Positions 17,760 through 26,399 of a stretch of DNA of 64,000 nt are shown here, in pieces; the first letter of the stretch is position 1; the number at the start of each line of letters is the position of its first letter. The notes below the pieces were generated by a model, which made no database searches, was not told where the DNA came from, and worked only from the letters and a program-made list of their open reading frames with translations. The stretch lies in contig JAZNPK010000002.1 of assembly GCA_045589595.1 (NCBI GenBank), forward strand, positions 62,001-126,000. The letters are read 5' to 3'. The position numbers were made by a program, and so were the translations under genes. The DNA is from SIG77 sp045589595 (GTDB lineage Bacteria > Verrucomicrobiota > Lentisphaeria > Victivallales > UBA1829).

Positions 17760-18803
17760 TCAGTCCATCAAACTGGTGATCTGCTTGGGCATACGGGCGG
17801 GTTTGCCGTCTTTCATACAGGCGTGAATGGTCCAGCCTTCTGCCAGAAGTGTGCTGCCGCGACGGACTTTACAGGCGATCTTCAAACGGACGCCTTTCAC
17901 TTCCGTCAGGACAGCTTCAATGGTCAGGACATCCTCAAAATGAGCGGCATTTTTGTAATGGCAGACCGCTTCGATCACAGGCATTGCATAACCTTCCTGT
18001 TCCATCACGGTATAGGGGAAACCGATCTTACGCAGCAGTTCCTCACGGCACATTTCAAAATAGATGAGATAGTTCGCATAATACACCACTGCCATCTGAT
18101 CCGTATCCGCAAAAGGAACACGGTATGTGATCGTTGTGGCGCGCCGTATATGAGCAAGAAGATAATTCAACGTGTCTTCGATCTCAAAATCGCTGTTGTC
18201 CAGATAAATCGCATCATCTGCCAGTTTCAGCGGCGCAACAGCGCGTTCCATATCCTGTTTATCCCGTTCGGCAATTTCTGCCGCCACCGATTCAACGGTA
18301 GCAGAATCCGGCATTTCACCACCTTGGGAAAGACGCCGTTTCGCACGCGCTTCCGGGGAGGCTGTCAGGAAAAATTTACAGGCGGCATCCGGAAATACCA
18401 CCGTGCCGATATCGCGCCCTTCCATAACGATTCTGTTCGTTTCTGCTGTTTCGCGCTGGATCCCCAAAGTCCATGCGCGGACTGCCGGGATCGTGGCAAC
18501 ATCTGACGCACCCATGGCAACTTCTGCCGCGCGGAGAGCCTGTCCGGGAAATTTTCCGTCCAGTTCAATATCCAAATTGCCGTCCGGCGTTTCAGCATAT
18601 CGCAGACTGGTATTCTTCAACATTCCGATCAGGGCGTCTGTATCTTTTGTGCCGATCCCGTTCTGAAGCGCTTTCCATGCCACAGCCCGATAGAGAGAAC
18701 CGGTGCTGACATACAGGATCCCAAGCCGTTCCGCCAGATTTTTTGCAACAGTGCTTTTGCCGGAAGCGGCAGGACCGTCAATTGCGATTACATTTCCGTT
18801 CAT
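17760..18803 (-). CDS. cmk: Cytidylate kinase fused to a 4HBT (YbgC-like) thioesterase
   Basis: Residues 1-220 are a normal CMP kinase: the P-loop GPAASGKST, TGSLYRAVAW, EGRDIGTVVFPDA and RLSQGG. Residues about 221-347 are a hotdog thioesterase with the YbgC-type signature FADTDQMAVVYYANYLIYFE. CMP kinase supplies CDP for nucleotide and lipid synthesis. The 4HBT domain would cleave an acyl thioester. ATG 18803 is preferred over 18812 because GGGG lies nine bases upstream. The reading frame through the joint is continuous. Confidence 0.88.
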   Translation of the reverse strand: MNGNVIAIDGPAASGKSTVAKNLAERLGILYVSTGSLYRAVAWKALQNGIGTKDTDALIGMLKNTSLRYAETPDGNLDIELDGKFPGQALRAAEVAMGASDVATIPAVRAWTLGIQRETAETNRIVMEGRDIGTVVFPDAACKFFLTASPEARAKRRLSQGGEMPDSATVESVAAEIAERDKQDMERAVAPLKLADDAIYLDNSDFEIEDTLNYLLAHIRRATTITYRVPFADTDQMAVVYYANYLIYFEMCREELLRKIGFPYTVMEQEGYAMPVIEAVCHYKNAAHFEDVLTIEAVLTEVKGVRLKIACKVRRGSTLLAEGWTIHACMKDGKPARMPKQITSLMD

Positions 18804-19032
18804 TTTTTTCATCCCCGGCTTTGAGTACAGTTTTCAGATAGCGTTTCAGTTCATCAACAGAATCCAGGACCTCCTGATCGCCCAGTTCTTCCGCAACGGT
18901 CATCAGGGTGAGGATCGCTTCATTTTTTGCTTTACGCATCATGGATTCAGCCAAACCTTTGACTTCTCCGAGATCTTCAATGCGTTCAACTTTACGCAGA
19001 CGGCTGACCAACATCACAAGTTCGTAATTCAT
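18778..19032 (-). CDS. Small helical protein of unknown function
   Basis: The 84 residues are charged and predicted mostly helical. No family is recognised. The 3' end overlaps the cmk start by 26 bp, which supports co-expression and a real gene. A GGAG lies 13 bases before the ATG, a rather long spacing. Confidence 0.6.
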   Translation of the reverse strand: MNYELVMLVSRLRKVERIEDLGEVKGLAESMMRKAKNEAILTLMTVAEELGDQEVLDSVDELKRYLKTVLKAGDEKNERKCNRN

Positions 19033-19074
19033 AAACGGATATTGACTCCAGCGGGGGGGTGAGTGGAAAAAAAG

Positions 19075-19150
19075 TGGTGGCTGTTGCCGGGCTCGAACCA
19101 GCGACCTGTGGATTATGATTCCATCGCTCTACCGACTGAGCTAAACAGCC
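19075..19150 (-). tRNA. tRNA-Met (CAT), probably elongator
   Basis: The cloverleaf reads: acceptor GGCTGTT/AACAGCC, D stem GCTC/GAGC, anticodon loop ATCATAA (CAT), T arm GCTGG-TTCGAGC-CCGGC and an encoded CCA (19075-19077). The first pair of the anticodon stem is an A-C mismatch. Seven T residues follow on the minus strand. The fully paired first acceptor base pair argues for the elongator rather than the initiator form. Confidence 0.93.
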
Positions 19151-19157
19151 ACATTCA

Positions 19158-19207
19158 CATCATGCCCTTAATATACCCCCGCATTTCGGTTTGTCAAGGG
19201 CATGATG
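19158..19207. repeat. 12-bp inverted repeat enclosing the tRNA-Met promoter
   Basis: CATCATGCCCTT (19158-19169) and AAGGGCATGATG (19196-19207) are perfect inverted repeats with 26 bp between them. The tRNA-Met -35/-10 pair lies essentially in the loop. The repeat could be an operator or a terminator for fucI. Confidence 0.6.
19170..19197 (-). promoter_or_regulatory. Promoter of tRNA-Met
   Basis: TTGACA (19192-19197), 16-base spacer, TATATT (19170-19175), about 20 bp before the tRNA 5' end at 19150. Confidence 0.7.
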
Positions 19208-19216
19208 GAAAAAAGA

Positions 19217-20992
19217 TCAATTTTTTTTGCCGTAGAGCGGACCATAGGCGGCACAGGCGCGGTAATCCGCACCTTCCGGATCCATTCCGAAGGCGTTCCA
19301 GCTTGCAGGACGGAAAATATTTTCTTCCGGCACGTTGTGCATACAGACCGGAATACGCAGCATGGCAGCAAGCGTGATCAGATCCGCACCGATGTGACCA
19401 TAGGAAAACGCACCATGGTTTGCACCCCATTTCGCCATTACGGTATAGACATCTTTGAAACAGCCTTCGCCGGTGATGCGCGGGACGAACCATGTGGTGG
19501 GCCAACCGGGGTCTGTGCGGCGGTCGAGAATATCATGTACTTCCGCGGGCAGTTCTGCGGTGTACCCTTCTGCGATCTGCAGCACAGGGCCGAGACCATC
19601 CACCAGATTGAGTCGCGTCATGGTGATGGGCATACCGCCACGCGTCAGGAAACGGCTGGAATAACCGCCGCCACGGAAATAAAGACGGTTCGCCGGGATC
19701 CATTCAACTGCATCCAGACACGCCTGTGCGTCCTCTTCCGTAATATCCCAGAACTGCTTCATGACAGGTTTTCCATCGGCATCACTCATTCTGCCGGTCG
19801 CATCGGCGGTGGTGGCACCGGAGTTGATCAGGTGGATCAGACCCGGTTCCGGCATATCGTAGCCGGTAACGCGTTTGACGGCTTCCTGACTCCAGAACGT
19901 ACGGACATCGGAGAAGCCCTGCGCTCTGCCTGTCAACAGATGACCGAACAGCATGGAAACGCCGTTGAGCGCATCGTTTTCTGTTGCGAAGACCATCGCT
20001 TCACGGATGCCGTTCCAGTCGAAAGACGAGTTCAGCAAGGTTTCCATAAAGTCGCCGTTTGGCATGTGGTCGGTCCACTGACGCTGTCCCTGGAAACCGC
20101 CGGCAATGGCATTATGGCCGCAGGCTTCTTCCGCAAAACCCATTTCCGCCAGTTTGGGATTGCCGATCATCAGGTCGCGGGTGATGATGAACATCTTGGT
20201 GACATAGTCCCAGATCTCTTCATATTTTTCCGCAGTGTGCTGCAGTTCCGGACCGTTGCAGAAATCTTTGCCCTGTTTGCAGTTCTTTCTGACCCATTCA
20301 CGGGCTTTTGCGTATTCTTCCGGATCGTAGATGTTTTCATTGACGCGACGGATCACTTCGCACATATCGACTGATTCACAGCGCATATTCAGATATTTTT
20401 CAAAAAATTCCGGATTCACAATGGAGCCGGCGATCCCCATGGCAACAGATCCCATGGAGAGATAAGATTTTCCACGCATCAGCGCGACTGCAATGGCAGC
20501 ACGGGCAAAACGCAGAAGTTTTTCGCGGACATCGTCCGGGATCATGGTGTCGGCGGCATCCTGAACATCGCGTCCGTAGATCCCGAAGGCGGGCAGCCCT
20601 TTCTGGGCGTGAGCAGCGAGAACCGCCGCAAGATAAACTGCGCCCGGGCGTTCCGTTCCGTTGAAACCCCAGACTGCTTTCTGGGTGAACGGATCCATAT
20701 CCATCGTTTCAGAGCCATAGCACCAGCAGGGGGTGACACTGATGGTCGCCTTGACATTTTCCGTGGCAAAATATTCAGCGCACGCCGCCGCTTCCGCAAC
20801 ACCGCCGATGGTCGTTTGCGCAATGATGCACTGGACCGGTTCACCGTTGGGGTAACGCAGACTGGATTCGATCAGTTCTTTTGCAGCTTTCGCCATATTC
20901 ATGGTCTGATCTTCAAGAGATTCACGGATCCCTTTGCGGCGACCGTCAATGATCGGTCTGATACCGATCTTCGGCATGGATGCTGTTTTCAT
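19217..20992 (-). CDS. fucI: L-fucose isomerase
   Basis: At 591 residues it equals the E. coli enzyme in length, and it opens with the family signature MPKIGIRPIIDGRRKG. Fucose isomerase converts L-fucose to L-fuculose (also D-arabinose to D-ribulose) in the cytoplasm with Mn2+. AAGGAG lies about eight bases before ATG 20992. The frame stays open far upstream, but that extension crosses the opposite-strand gene and is not real. No fucK, fucA or fucP lies alongside, so it is a single-gene unit here. Confidence 0.95.
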   Translation of the reverse strand: MKTASMPKIGIRPIIDGRRKGIRESLEDQTMNMAKAAKELIESSLRYPNGEPVQCIIAQTTIGGVAEAAACAEYFATENVKATISVTPCWCYGSETMDMDPFTQKAVWGFNGTERPGAVYLAAVLAAHAQKGLPAFGIYGRDVQDAADTMIPDDVREKLLRFARAAIAVALMRGKSYLSMGSVAMGIAGSIVNPEFFEKYLNMRCESVDMCEVIRRVNENIYDPEEYAKAREWVRKNCKQGKDFCNGPELQHTAEKYEEIWDYVTKMFIITRDLMIGNPKLAEMGFAEEACGHNAIAGGFQGQRQWTDHMPNGDFMETLLNSSFDWNGIREAMVFATENDALNGVSMLFGHLLTGRAQGFSDVRTFWSQEAVKRVTGYDMPEPGLIHLINSGATTADATGRMSDADGKPVMKQFWDITEEDAQACLDAVEWIPANRLYFRGGGYSSRFLTRGGMPITMTRLNLVDGLGPVLQIAEGYTAELPAEVHDILDRRTDPGWPTTWFVPRITGEGCFKDVYTVMAKWGANHGAFSYGHIGADLITLAAMLRIPVCMHNVPEENIFRPASWNAFGMDPEGADYRACAAYGPLYGKKN

Positions 20993-21090
20993 GTTACTGC
21001 TCCTTGATATTATGTGTTGATATCGTTCTGTTTCGTAAAAAATCTGTCTGAAATGGTAATTTTTTTCTCTGAAAGTACCACCATACTTGA

Positions 21091-21118
21091 AATATAATGC
21101 AGAGAATTGCGCTTTCAA
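21091..21118 (-). promoter_or_regulatory. Promoter of fucI
   Basis: On the minus strand TTGAAA (21113-21118), 16-base spacer, TATATT (21091-21096). It gives a leader of about 95 nt before fucI. Confidence 0.55.
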
Positions 21119-21130
21119 GAGAAAAAACGC

Positions 21131-21159
21131 TTGAAAAAAATATTTTTTTGGAGTATCGT
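21131..21159 (+). promoter_or_regulatory. Promoter of the polyprenyl synthase gene
   Basis: TTGAAA (21131-21136), 17-base spacer, TATCGT (21154-21159), about 31 bp before ATG 21191. It lies back to back with the fucI promoter. Confidence 0.45.
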
Positions 21160-21190
21160 ACCGCAGAACGAAAATGTATGGGGTGCGATT

Positions 21191-22267
21191 ATGAGCGATT
21201 TGAAAACTGAAATGAAAGCTGCTGCGGAGAAGATCAATCATATCATCCGTAATGATTCTTTTCCGGAAACGATCCGCCCGGAGGAACTGCGGATCGCCGT
21301 CCGGACTTATCCGTCCATGGGCGGAAAACGGCTCCGGCCGATCCTGCTGCTCTGGACATGCGGTCTGTTCAATGGTGATCCGGAAACCGCATTGCCTGCT
21401 GCCGCCGCCGTTGAGATCTACCACAACTGGACACTGGTCCACGATGATATTATTGACTGCGATGATTTCCGGCGCGGTGTTCCCACCAGCCACACCGAAA
21501 TTGCCTGTTACGCGTCCGGCGTATTCCACGTAAATGAAACTGTCGCGGCAAAATTCGGTAAAGATCTGGCGATCCTTGCCGGAGACGTGCAGCACGCATG
21601 GGCTGTCAATATGCTGTTGCGCCTGACGGAAAACGGTGTGGATCCCGGCCTCGTTATTCAGCTCTGCCGCAGAATGCAGGAAGTATTGAACCGCGAACTC
21701 ATTTCCGGTGAGGCTCTGGACGTGGAACTGGCACTGCGCAAAATCGGCAGCGTGGATGAAAACAGTGTCCTGCGGATGATTTCCGGAAAAACTTGTGCCC
21801 TTCTCACTTTCTGCGTGCAGTGCGGTGCTGCGATCGCCGCCGGAAAGGCTGATTTTGAGTCGCCAGAACAGTTGGCGCTTGCGGAATTTGCAGAAAAACT
21901 CGGTCTCGCTTATCAGCTGCAGGACGATCTGCTCGGCGTTTACGGCGAAATCGAACAATTCGGAAAACCGCCCTGCAGCGATTTCAAAGAATGCAAGCCG
22001 ACGCTCCTGTATCTGGAAGCAAAAAAACGGTTGACCGGCGAAAATGCAAAATTGCTCGAAACCCTCACCGGACAGCCGTTTTACAGTTCGGAAATGGTGG
22101 AGATCATCAAGAAACTTCTGACAGATTGCGGTGCGGAAGATGCTGTGAGACAGCGTGAAAAAGCTCTGACCGATGAAGCACTCGCCGCTTTGAGAAATCT
22201 GCCGGATAATCCCTATCGGGAAAAATTGATCGCATTGACGGAATATCTGATGAAACGGAACATCTGA
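21191..22267 (+). CDS. Polyprenyl (farnesyl/geranylgeranyl-type) diphosphate synthase
   Basis: The 358-residue protein has the conserved GGKRLRP, the first Asp-rich motif LVHDDIIDCDD and the second motif YQLQDDLLGVYG. These bind Mg-diphosphate of the allylic substrate. It condenses IPP with DMAPP or longer allylic diphosphates for quinone or undecaprenyl synthesis. Product length cannot be judged by eye. ATG 21191 was chosen because GGGGTG lies just upstream; an earlier in-frame ATG falls in the promoter region. Confidence 0.9.
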   Translation: MSDLKTEMKAAAEKINHIIRNDSFPETIRPEELRIAVRTYPSMGGKRLRPILLLWTCGLFNGDPETALPAAAAVEIYHNWTLVHDDIIDCDDFRRGVPTSHTEIACYASGVFHVNETVAAKFGKDLAILAGDVQHAWAVNMLLRLTENGVDPGLVIQLCRRMQEVLNRELISGEALDVELALRKIGSVDENSVLRMISGKTCALLTFCVQCGAAIAAGKADFESPEQLALAEFAEKLGLAYQLQDDLLGVYGEIEQFGKPPCSDFKECKPTLLYLEAKKRLTGENAKLLETLTGQPFYSSEMVEIIKKLLTDCGAEDAVRQREKALTDEALAALRNLPDNPYREKLIALTEYLMKRNI

Positions 22268-22288
22268 ACATATAACGGAGTCAGCAAA

Positions 22289-23188
22289 ATGAAACTCAAA
22301 ATGAAAAAAGTCGCATTTGAAGGTTGGAAGAATTGCGTCGAGATCGCCAGCGGCGATTTCAGACTGATCGTCACCACGGATGTGGGACCCCGTATCATCG
22401 GCGGCTTCCTCGGTAAAAACGGAAAAAATATTTTCCATGTCGATCCCAAACTCGCCGGAAAAAGCGGCGGCGATAAATGGGTCAATTACGGCGGACACCG
22501 TCTGTGGCATTCCCCCGAAATCAAAGAACGGACTTATGTGCCGGATAACGACCCCATTCAGGTGGTGAAACTCGGCGATGACGGCGTATCTTTCATTATG
22601 GAAGAACCCGAATGTACCGGATTGACAAAAACACTCGATATCTTCCCCCTCGGCGACAACGCGTTCCGTATTGAACACGGAATCGAAAATGATGGTCTCT
22701 GGGCAATGGAATGTGCGCCGTGGGCAATCTCCGTTATGGCACCCGGCGGCACCGCAGTCGTTCCCCAGAACCCCGAAACAACAGGTCTCCTTCCCAGCAA
22801 ATTCATGGCAGTTTGGCCCTATACCAAAATGAATGATTCCCGCATCACATGGGGCGATCAGTTCGTTATGGTCAAACAGAAATCCGCAAAGGGGACCAAA
22901 CCCCTGAAAATCGGTATGAATTGCGAAGGCGGTTGGATCGCTTATATCAATAACGGTCTCGCTTTTACCAAATCAGCCGAATTTTATACCGATGAAGTTT
23001 ATCCCGATAATAACTGCAACGTGGAAATTTATACCTGTGCAGATATGCTCGAAGCTGAAACACTCGGTCCCCTCTGCCGCCTCGAACCCGGCGATAAAGT
23101 CGTCCATACTGAAATCTGGACACTGTTCCCCGTCGATGGCTCCGTCAAAAATGAAAAGGATGCCGCAAAACTGCTCGGTATCGATTGA
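22289..23188 (+). CDS. DUF4380-like beta-sandwich protein (mutarotase-type fold)
   Basis: The 299 residues form a beta-rich chain with no signal peptide. It resembles the DUF4380/galactose-mutarotase group: TTDVGPRIIGGFL near the start, YGGHRLWHSPE, a central ENDG and a C-terminal RLEPGDKVVHTEIWTLFP. Such proteins bind sugars or act as epimerases. This copy's substrate is unknown. It follows the polyprenyl synthase by 21 bp on the same strand and precedes element B. Confidence 0.7.
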   Translation: MKLKMKKVAFEGWKNCVEIASGDFRLIVTTDVGPRIIGGFLGKNGKNIFHVDPKLAGKSGGDKWVNYGGHRLWHSPEIKERTYVPDNDPIQVVKLGDDGVSFIMEEPECTGLTKTLDIFPLGDNAFRIEHGIENDGLWAMECAPWAISVMAPGGTAVVPQNPETTGLLPSKFMAVWPYTKMNDSRITWGDQFVMVKQKSAKGTKPLKIGMNCEGGWIAYINNGLAFTKSAEFYTDEVYPDNNCNVEIYTCADMLEAETLGPLCRLEPGDKVVHTEIWTLFPVDGSVKNEKDAAKLLGID

Positions 23189-23202
23189 GCCCATCGGAAA
23201 AC

Positions 23203-23351
23203 AGCCCGCCCGCCACAGATCACGGGCGCGGCACCCGCACAAAAAACGACCGGATCCGTCCGGTCGTTTTTTTTGTGCGTGATCCGCCTGCTACGCAGGC
23301 AGATGCCCCGGTCGGGGCAGTGCCGCGCCCCCGGCTGTGGCGTGGCGGGCT
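23203..23351. other. Four-way-junction inverted-repeat element B
   Basis: The outer stem pairs 23203-23218 with 23335-23351 (one bulge) and, after a small internal loop, 23224-23234 with 23320-23330 (11 bp perfect). It encloses three hairpins: 23236-23279 (19 bp, with A6 on the left and T8 on the right, a good bidirectional terminator), 23286-23300 (6 bp) and 23304-23319 (6 bp). It lies between convergent DUF4380-like and RRM genes. Confidence 0.78.
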
Positions 23352-23372
23352 CCCTGTTTCTTTCGGGCAAAC

Positions 23373-23407
23373 AAAAAAGCGGACACTGTATTCACAGCAT
23401 CCGCTTT
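23373..23407 (-). terminator. Terminator of the RRM protein gene
   Basis: On the minus strand a hairpin with stem AAAGCGGA/TCCGCTTT spans 23376-23407 and is followed by T6. It sits 31 bp after the RRM stop. Confidence 0.75.
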
Positions 23408-23438
23408 GGGATATTCCTTTACAGGTATGCGACCGGTA

Positions 23439-23750
23439 TCAGGCACCGAAACGGCGATTGCCGCCGCCGAAACCGCCGCGTCTGCCGCCGCCGTTGCGGG
23501 TACGGTCTTCCCGGGGGCGTGCTTCATTGACGACAAGTGCGCGTCCGCCGACCTGGGAGCCGTTGATGGCTTCGATGGCTGCATTGGCTTCATCTGCGTT
23601 GTTCATTTCCACAAAGGCGAATCCTTTGGGTCTACCTGAGTCGCGATCCATCACAATACGGACTGCGTCCACTGTTCCATAAGTTCCGAAGAGTTCCTTG
23701 ACTTCGGCGTCTGTCATGGAGTACGGCATGTTTCCAACATAAATATTCAT
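23439..23750 (-). CDS. RRM-type RNA-binding protein
   Basis: The 103-residue protein is a single RRM with RNP2 IYVGNM at residues 3-8 and RNP1 KGFAFVEM near 42-49, followed by a Gly/Arg tail (GGGRRGGFGGG). It resembles the cold-inducible RRM proteins of cyanobacteria and many Gram-negative bacteria and likely binds single-stranded RNA as a chaperone. The AAAGGA ribosome site lies upstream of ATG 23750. Confidence 0.9.
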   Translation of the reverse strand: MNIYVGNMPYSMTDAEVKELFGTYGTVDAVRIVMDRDSGRPKGFAFVEMNNADEANAAIEAINGSQVGGRALVVNEARPREDRTRNGGGRRGGFGGGNRRFGA

Positions 23751-24109
23751 GCTGGGGGTTCCTTTCGCGGTTTATACCGCATTTTTTTGTTCTGAAAATC
23801 CATGCCGTACGGGTAAAATACAACAATGACAAAGGACAGGAAAAAAGTTCAAACGGGAAAAAATCTGCACGGGACTGTGCGTGGATAATACCATCCAAAG
23901 CAATTTGATTTGCCGATGTCTGTCAATAAATTACAGCGATGACATAAACTTTCACTTACGATCCAGAAATACAATTTCACCACTTAGACCCACATGGTCA
24001 AAAGTGTCGCTTATCTGTTTCTGGAAACCTAACTTATACCGCTTTCTACAAAATGCAAGATGTTTTTTCAGAAATTTTTTGAAAATTATCATACTTTTTC
24101 TTTTTTTTA
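23751..24109. other. AT-rich intergenic stretch
   Basis: The gap between the divergent RRM and aldo/keto reductase genes is AT-rich. It holds the RRM leader, possibly one very small minus-strand reading frame (23952-24092), and the region upstream of the strong promoter at 24110. I see no RNA gene or repeat in the rest. Confidence 0.5.
23952..24092 (-). CDS. Possible 46-residue peptide gene
   Basis: ATG 24092 opens a frame with a very basic N-terminus (MIIFKKFLKKHLAFCRKR) and a C-terminus FDHVGLSGEIVFLDRK before TGA. Only a weak purine-rich stretch precedes it. It may be a chance frame or the tail of a decayed gene. The C-terminal half has a more protein-like composition than the flanks. Confidence 0.25.
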   Translation of the reverse strand: MIIFKKFLKKHLAFCRKRYKLGFQKQISDTFDHVGLSGEIVFLDRK

Positions 24110-24138
24110 TTGACAATTTTTCATTTTACTGATATATT
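24110..24138 (+). promoter_or_regulatory. Strong promoter of the aldo/keto reductase gene
   Basis: A consensus TTGACA (24110-24115), 17-base spacer and TATATT (24133-24138), 37 bp before the ATG. Confidence 0.75.
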
Positions 24139-24175
24139 TTCCCGGTAAACGCTCAATTTTTATGAAAGGATTTTT

Positions 24176-25312
24176 ATGAATAACATTACAAACAAGATCA
24201 GTTCTGCAACGCCTTCCGTTACCCGTCGTGATACTCTGCCTCTGCTGGGGTTCGGCATGATGCGTCTGCCGGAATCGGACGGAAAAATCGATCGCGCCGC
24301 TGCGGCTGTCATGGTCGAAAAAGCCATGACTGCGGGCTGCAACTATTTTGATACCGCATACATGTATCACGGCGGCGAAAGTGAATCTGCCGTTGCGGAA
24401 CTGCTGGGCAAATATCCCCGTGAAAGTTATTATCTCACCAGCAAGATGCCGACCATGCGTCTTCAGGAAACTGCAGACATGGAACGGATCTTCAATGAAC
24501 AGTTGGAGCGGACGCAAGCCGGATATTTTGATTTTTATCTGATGCACACCCTCAATACCCAGCTCTGGGAAACAGCAAAGCGTCTGGATCTTTACGGGTT
24601 TATGAAAGAAAAACAGGCGGAAGGAAAGATCCGGCACATCGGATTTTCTTTTCACGATACACCGGAAGTTCTCCGCGAGATCGCCTCTGCCTATCCGTGG
24701 GAGATCGCCCAGATCCAGTTGAATTATCTGGACTGGGAACTGTACCGGTCCAGAGAACAGTACGAGATCCTGACGGAACTCGGGATCCCCGTGGCGATCA
24801 TGGAACCTCTGAAAGGCGGTTCACTGGTCAATCTGACACCGGCGGCAAAAGCCATTTTTGAAACGGAAGCACCCGGCACCAGTATTGCGTCCTGGGGACT
24901 GCGCTACGCCGCATCCCTGCCCAATGTAAAGATCGTGCTTTCCGGTATGTCCAATCAGGAACAGATGGAAGACAATATCCGTACCTTCTCCCCGATGGAA
25001 CCGCTGAAGGAGGAAGACTATGAACTGATCGGGAAAGTTCTTGCCGCCTACCGTAAATCCGGCGCGATCCCGTGTACTGCCTGCAAGTATTGTCAGCCGT
25101 GTCCGGTTGGAGTGGATATCCCGCGGAATATCGCGCTTTACAATCAGGTGAAAGCCGGCGGACATCAGTTCTGGTCGAAGATCATTTATGATTCATTGCC
25201 GGAGGAGGGCAGGGCGGCTGCCTGTGTCCAGTGCGGAGCCTGTCTGGAAAAATGTCCCCAGAAGATCCGGATCCCCGATGCCATGACAGAGATCGCCGGA
25301 ATGTTCAAATAA
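24176..25312 (+). CDS. Aldo/keto reductase with C-terminal ferredoxin-like domain
   Basis: Residues about 20-280 form an AKR barrel (LGFGMMRLP; the catalytic Asp and Tyr in FDTAYMYHGGESE). The C-terminal 90 residues carry two cysteine clusters, CTACKYCQPCPVG and CVQCGACLEKCPQ, typical of 4Fe-4S binding AKRs of anaerobes. The enzyme probably passes electrons between Fe-S carriers and a carbonyl substrate, which is unknown. AAAGGA lies seven bases before the ATG. Confidence 0.9.
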   Translation: MNNITNKISSATPSVTRRDTLPLLGFGMMRLPESDGKIDRAAAAVMVEKAMTAGCNYFDTAYMYHGGESESAVAELLGKYPRESYYLTSKMPTMRLQETADMERIFNEQLERTQAGYFDFYLMHTLNTQLWETAKRLDLYGFMKEKQAEGKIRHIGFSFHDTPEVLREIASAYPWEIAQIQLNYLDWELYRSREQYEILTELGIPVAIMEPLKGGSLVNLTPAAKAIFETEAPGTSIASWGLRYAASLPNVKIVLSGMSNQEQMEDNIRTFSPMEPLKEEDYELIGKVLAAYRKSGAIPCTACKYCQPCPVGVDIPRNIALYNQVKAGGHQFWSKIIYDSLPEEGRAAACVQCGACLEKCPQKIRIPDAMTEIAGMFK

Positions 25313-25318
25313 AAAGTA

Positions 25319-25362
25319 CGGCACCGCCCCTCTCCACTATTCAGCGGAGCGGTCCGGTGCCG
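25319..25362. terminator. Hairpin between convergent genes
   Basis: CGGCACCG (25319-25326) pairs with CGGTGCCG (25355-25362) around a partly paired loop. A-rich DNA lies on the left and a short T-containing stretch on the right. It separates the aldo/keto reductase and sugar transporter genes and may stop transcription from both sides. Confidence 0.55.
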
Positions 25363-25370
25363 CTGTCTTG

Positions 25371-26381
25371 TCATACTCCGGCTTTGATGAGCAAACCCAA
25401 TCCTGCGATGAAGATCACGAACATCCCTGCGTTCATGATATGGGCGAGAATGGGCGCGCCTTTGAATTCCCGCCAGATGAGGATGCCCCACAATGCCGCA
25501 ACAAGTGTTGCGCCCTGACCCAATCCGTAGGAGATCGCGGGTCCGGCTTTCCCGGCGGCGACAAGGCTCAGAATATTGCCGGTTCCCCAGATGATCCCGC
25601 CGAGAATACCGACACTGTGGATGGACAGTGTCCCGGTAAAATATGTTTTGATTGCCACCGGTTCACCGGAAACGGGGCGCTTCATGGCAATGGTATTGAA
25701 TATGAAATTGCTCAGGAATATCCCGCACGCAAATACAAAAAATGCGGCATACGGCGTCATTTTTCCTGCTTCCGGACGGACAAAGTCCATATCCATGGAT
25801 GCGGCGATGAACCGGTAGAAAAATGCCATCAGCACGCCGCAGATAACAGCAAGGATGATCCCCTTCGCCGGAACAGTCCCATTGTTTTCGCCGCGACTGT
25901 ATTCTTTGAGACGGTAAGCCGCCGCATTCATCATAATGGCAATGGCGATGAGCAGAACACCGCCGAAGATCAGCATGGGATCCCCTTTCGGTTCACCGAT
26001 ATAATTGATCACGACGCCGAGGATCAATGCAAGCCCGATCCCCACCGGAAATGCCACCGACATCCCCGCAATGGATATGGATGCACTCAAGAGCAGATTT
26101 GCGGCATTGAAGATCACACCGCCGATCAGCGCACTGATCAGATTTCCGGTGGTCGCCTGTGCCAGATCCGGCAGAAAACTGCGTCCCTGCGGACCGAAAC
26201 TGCCGAATGTGAGTCCCGCCGCCAGACTGAGCAGAAGAACACCGATGACATAATCCCAGTAAAACAGTTCGTACCGCCAGTTTCTGCCGGCAAGTTTCTG
26301 GGTGTTGCTCCACGATCCCCAACACAGCATGGTGATGATGCAGAAGAAAACTGCCAGATTGTAATTTTCAACAAAAAACAT
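25371..26381 (-). CDS. GRP/DMT-superfamily sugar transporter, probably ribose (RbsU-like)
   Basis: The 336-residue protein has about ten membrane helices with the GRP-family pattern near the N-terminus (CIITMLCWGSWSNTQKLAG) and glycine-rich helices later (GGIIWGTGNILSLVAAG). The family imports sugars by proton symport. It follows ribokinase by 18 bp, so ribose is the best guess. It could also be a permease for another pentose. Confidence 0.8.
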   Translation of the reverse strand: MFFVENYNLAVFFCIITMLCWGSWSNTQKLAGRNWRYELFYWDYVIGVLLLSLAAGLTFGSFGPQGRSFLPDLAQATTGNLISALIGGVIFNAANLLLSASISIAGMSVAFPVGIGLALILGVVINYIGEPKGDPMLIFGGVLLIAIAIMMNAAAYRLKEYSRGENNGTVPAKGIILAVICGVLMAFFYRFIAASMDMDFVRPEAGKMTPYAAFFVFACGIFLSNFIFNTIAMKRPVSGEPVAIKTYFTGTLSIHSVGILGGIIWGTGNILSLVAAGKAGPAISYGLGQGATLVAALWGILIWREFKGAPILAHIMNAGMFVIFIAGLGLLIKAGV

Positions 26382-26399
26382 ATTTCACCTCCTCTTTTT

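Noticed and set aside
20993..22678. 5' extension of fucI through the polyprenyl synthase region
   Set aside because: The fucI signature starts at 20992 with a ribosome site and the extension is antisense to a clear synthase gene.
23185..23682. Plus-strand frame across element B and antisense to the RRM gene
   Set aside because: It runs through terminators and against a well-supported gene.
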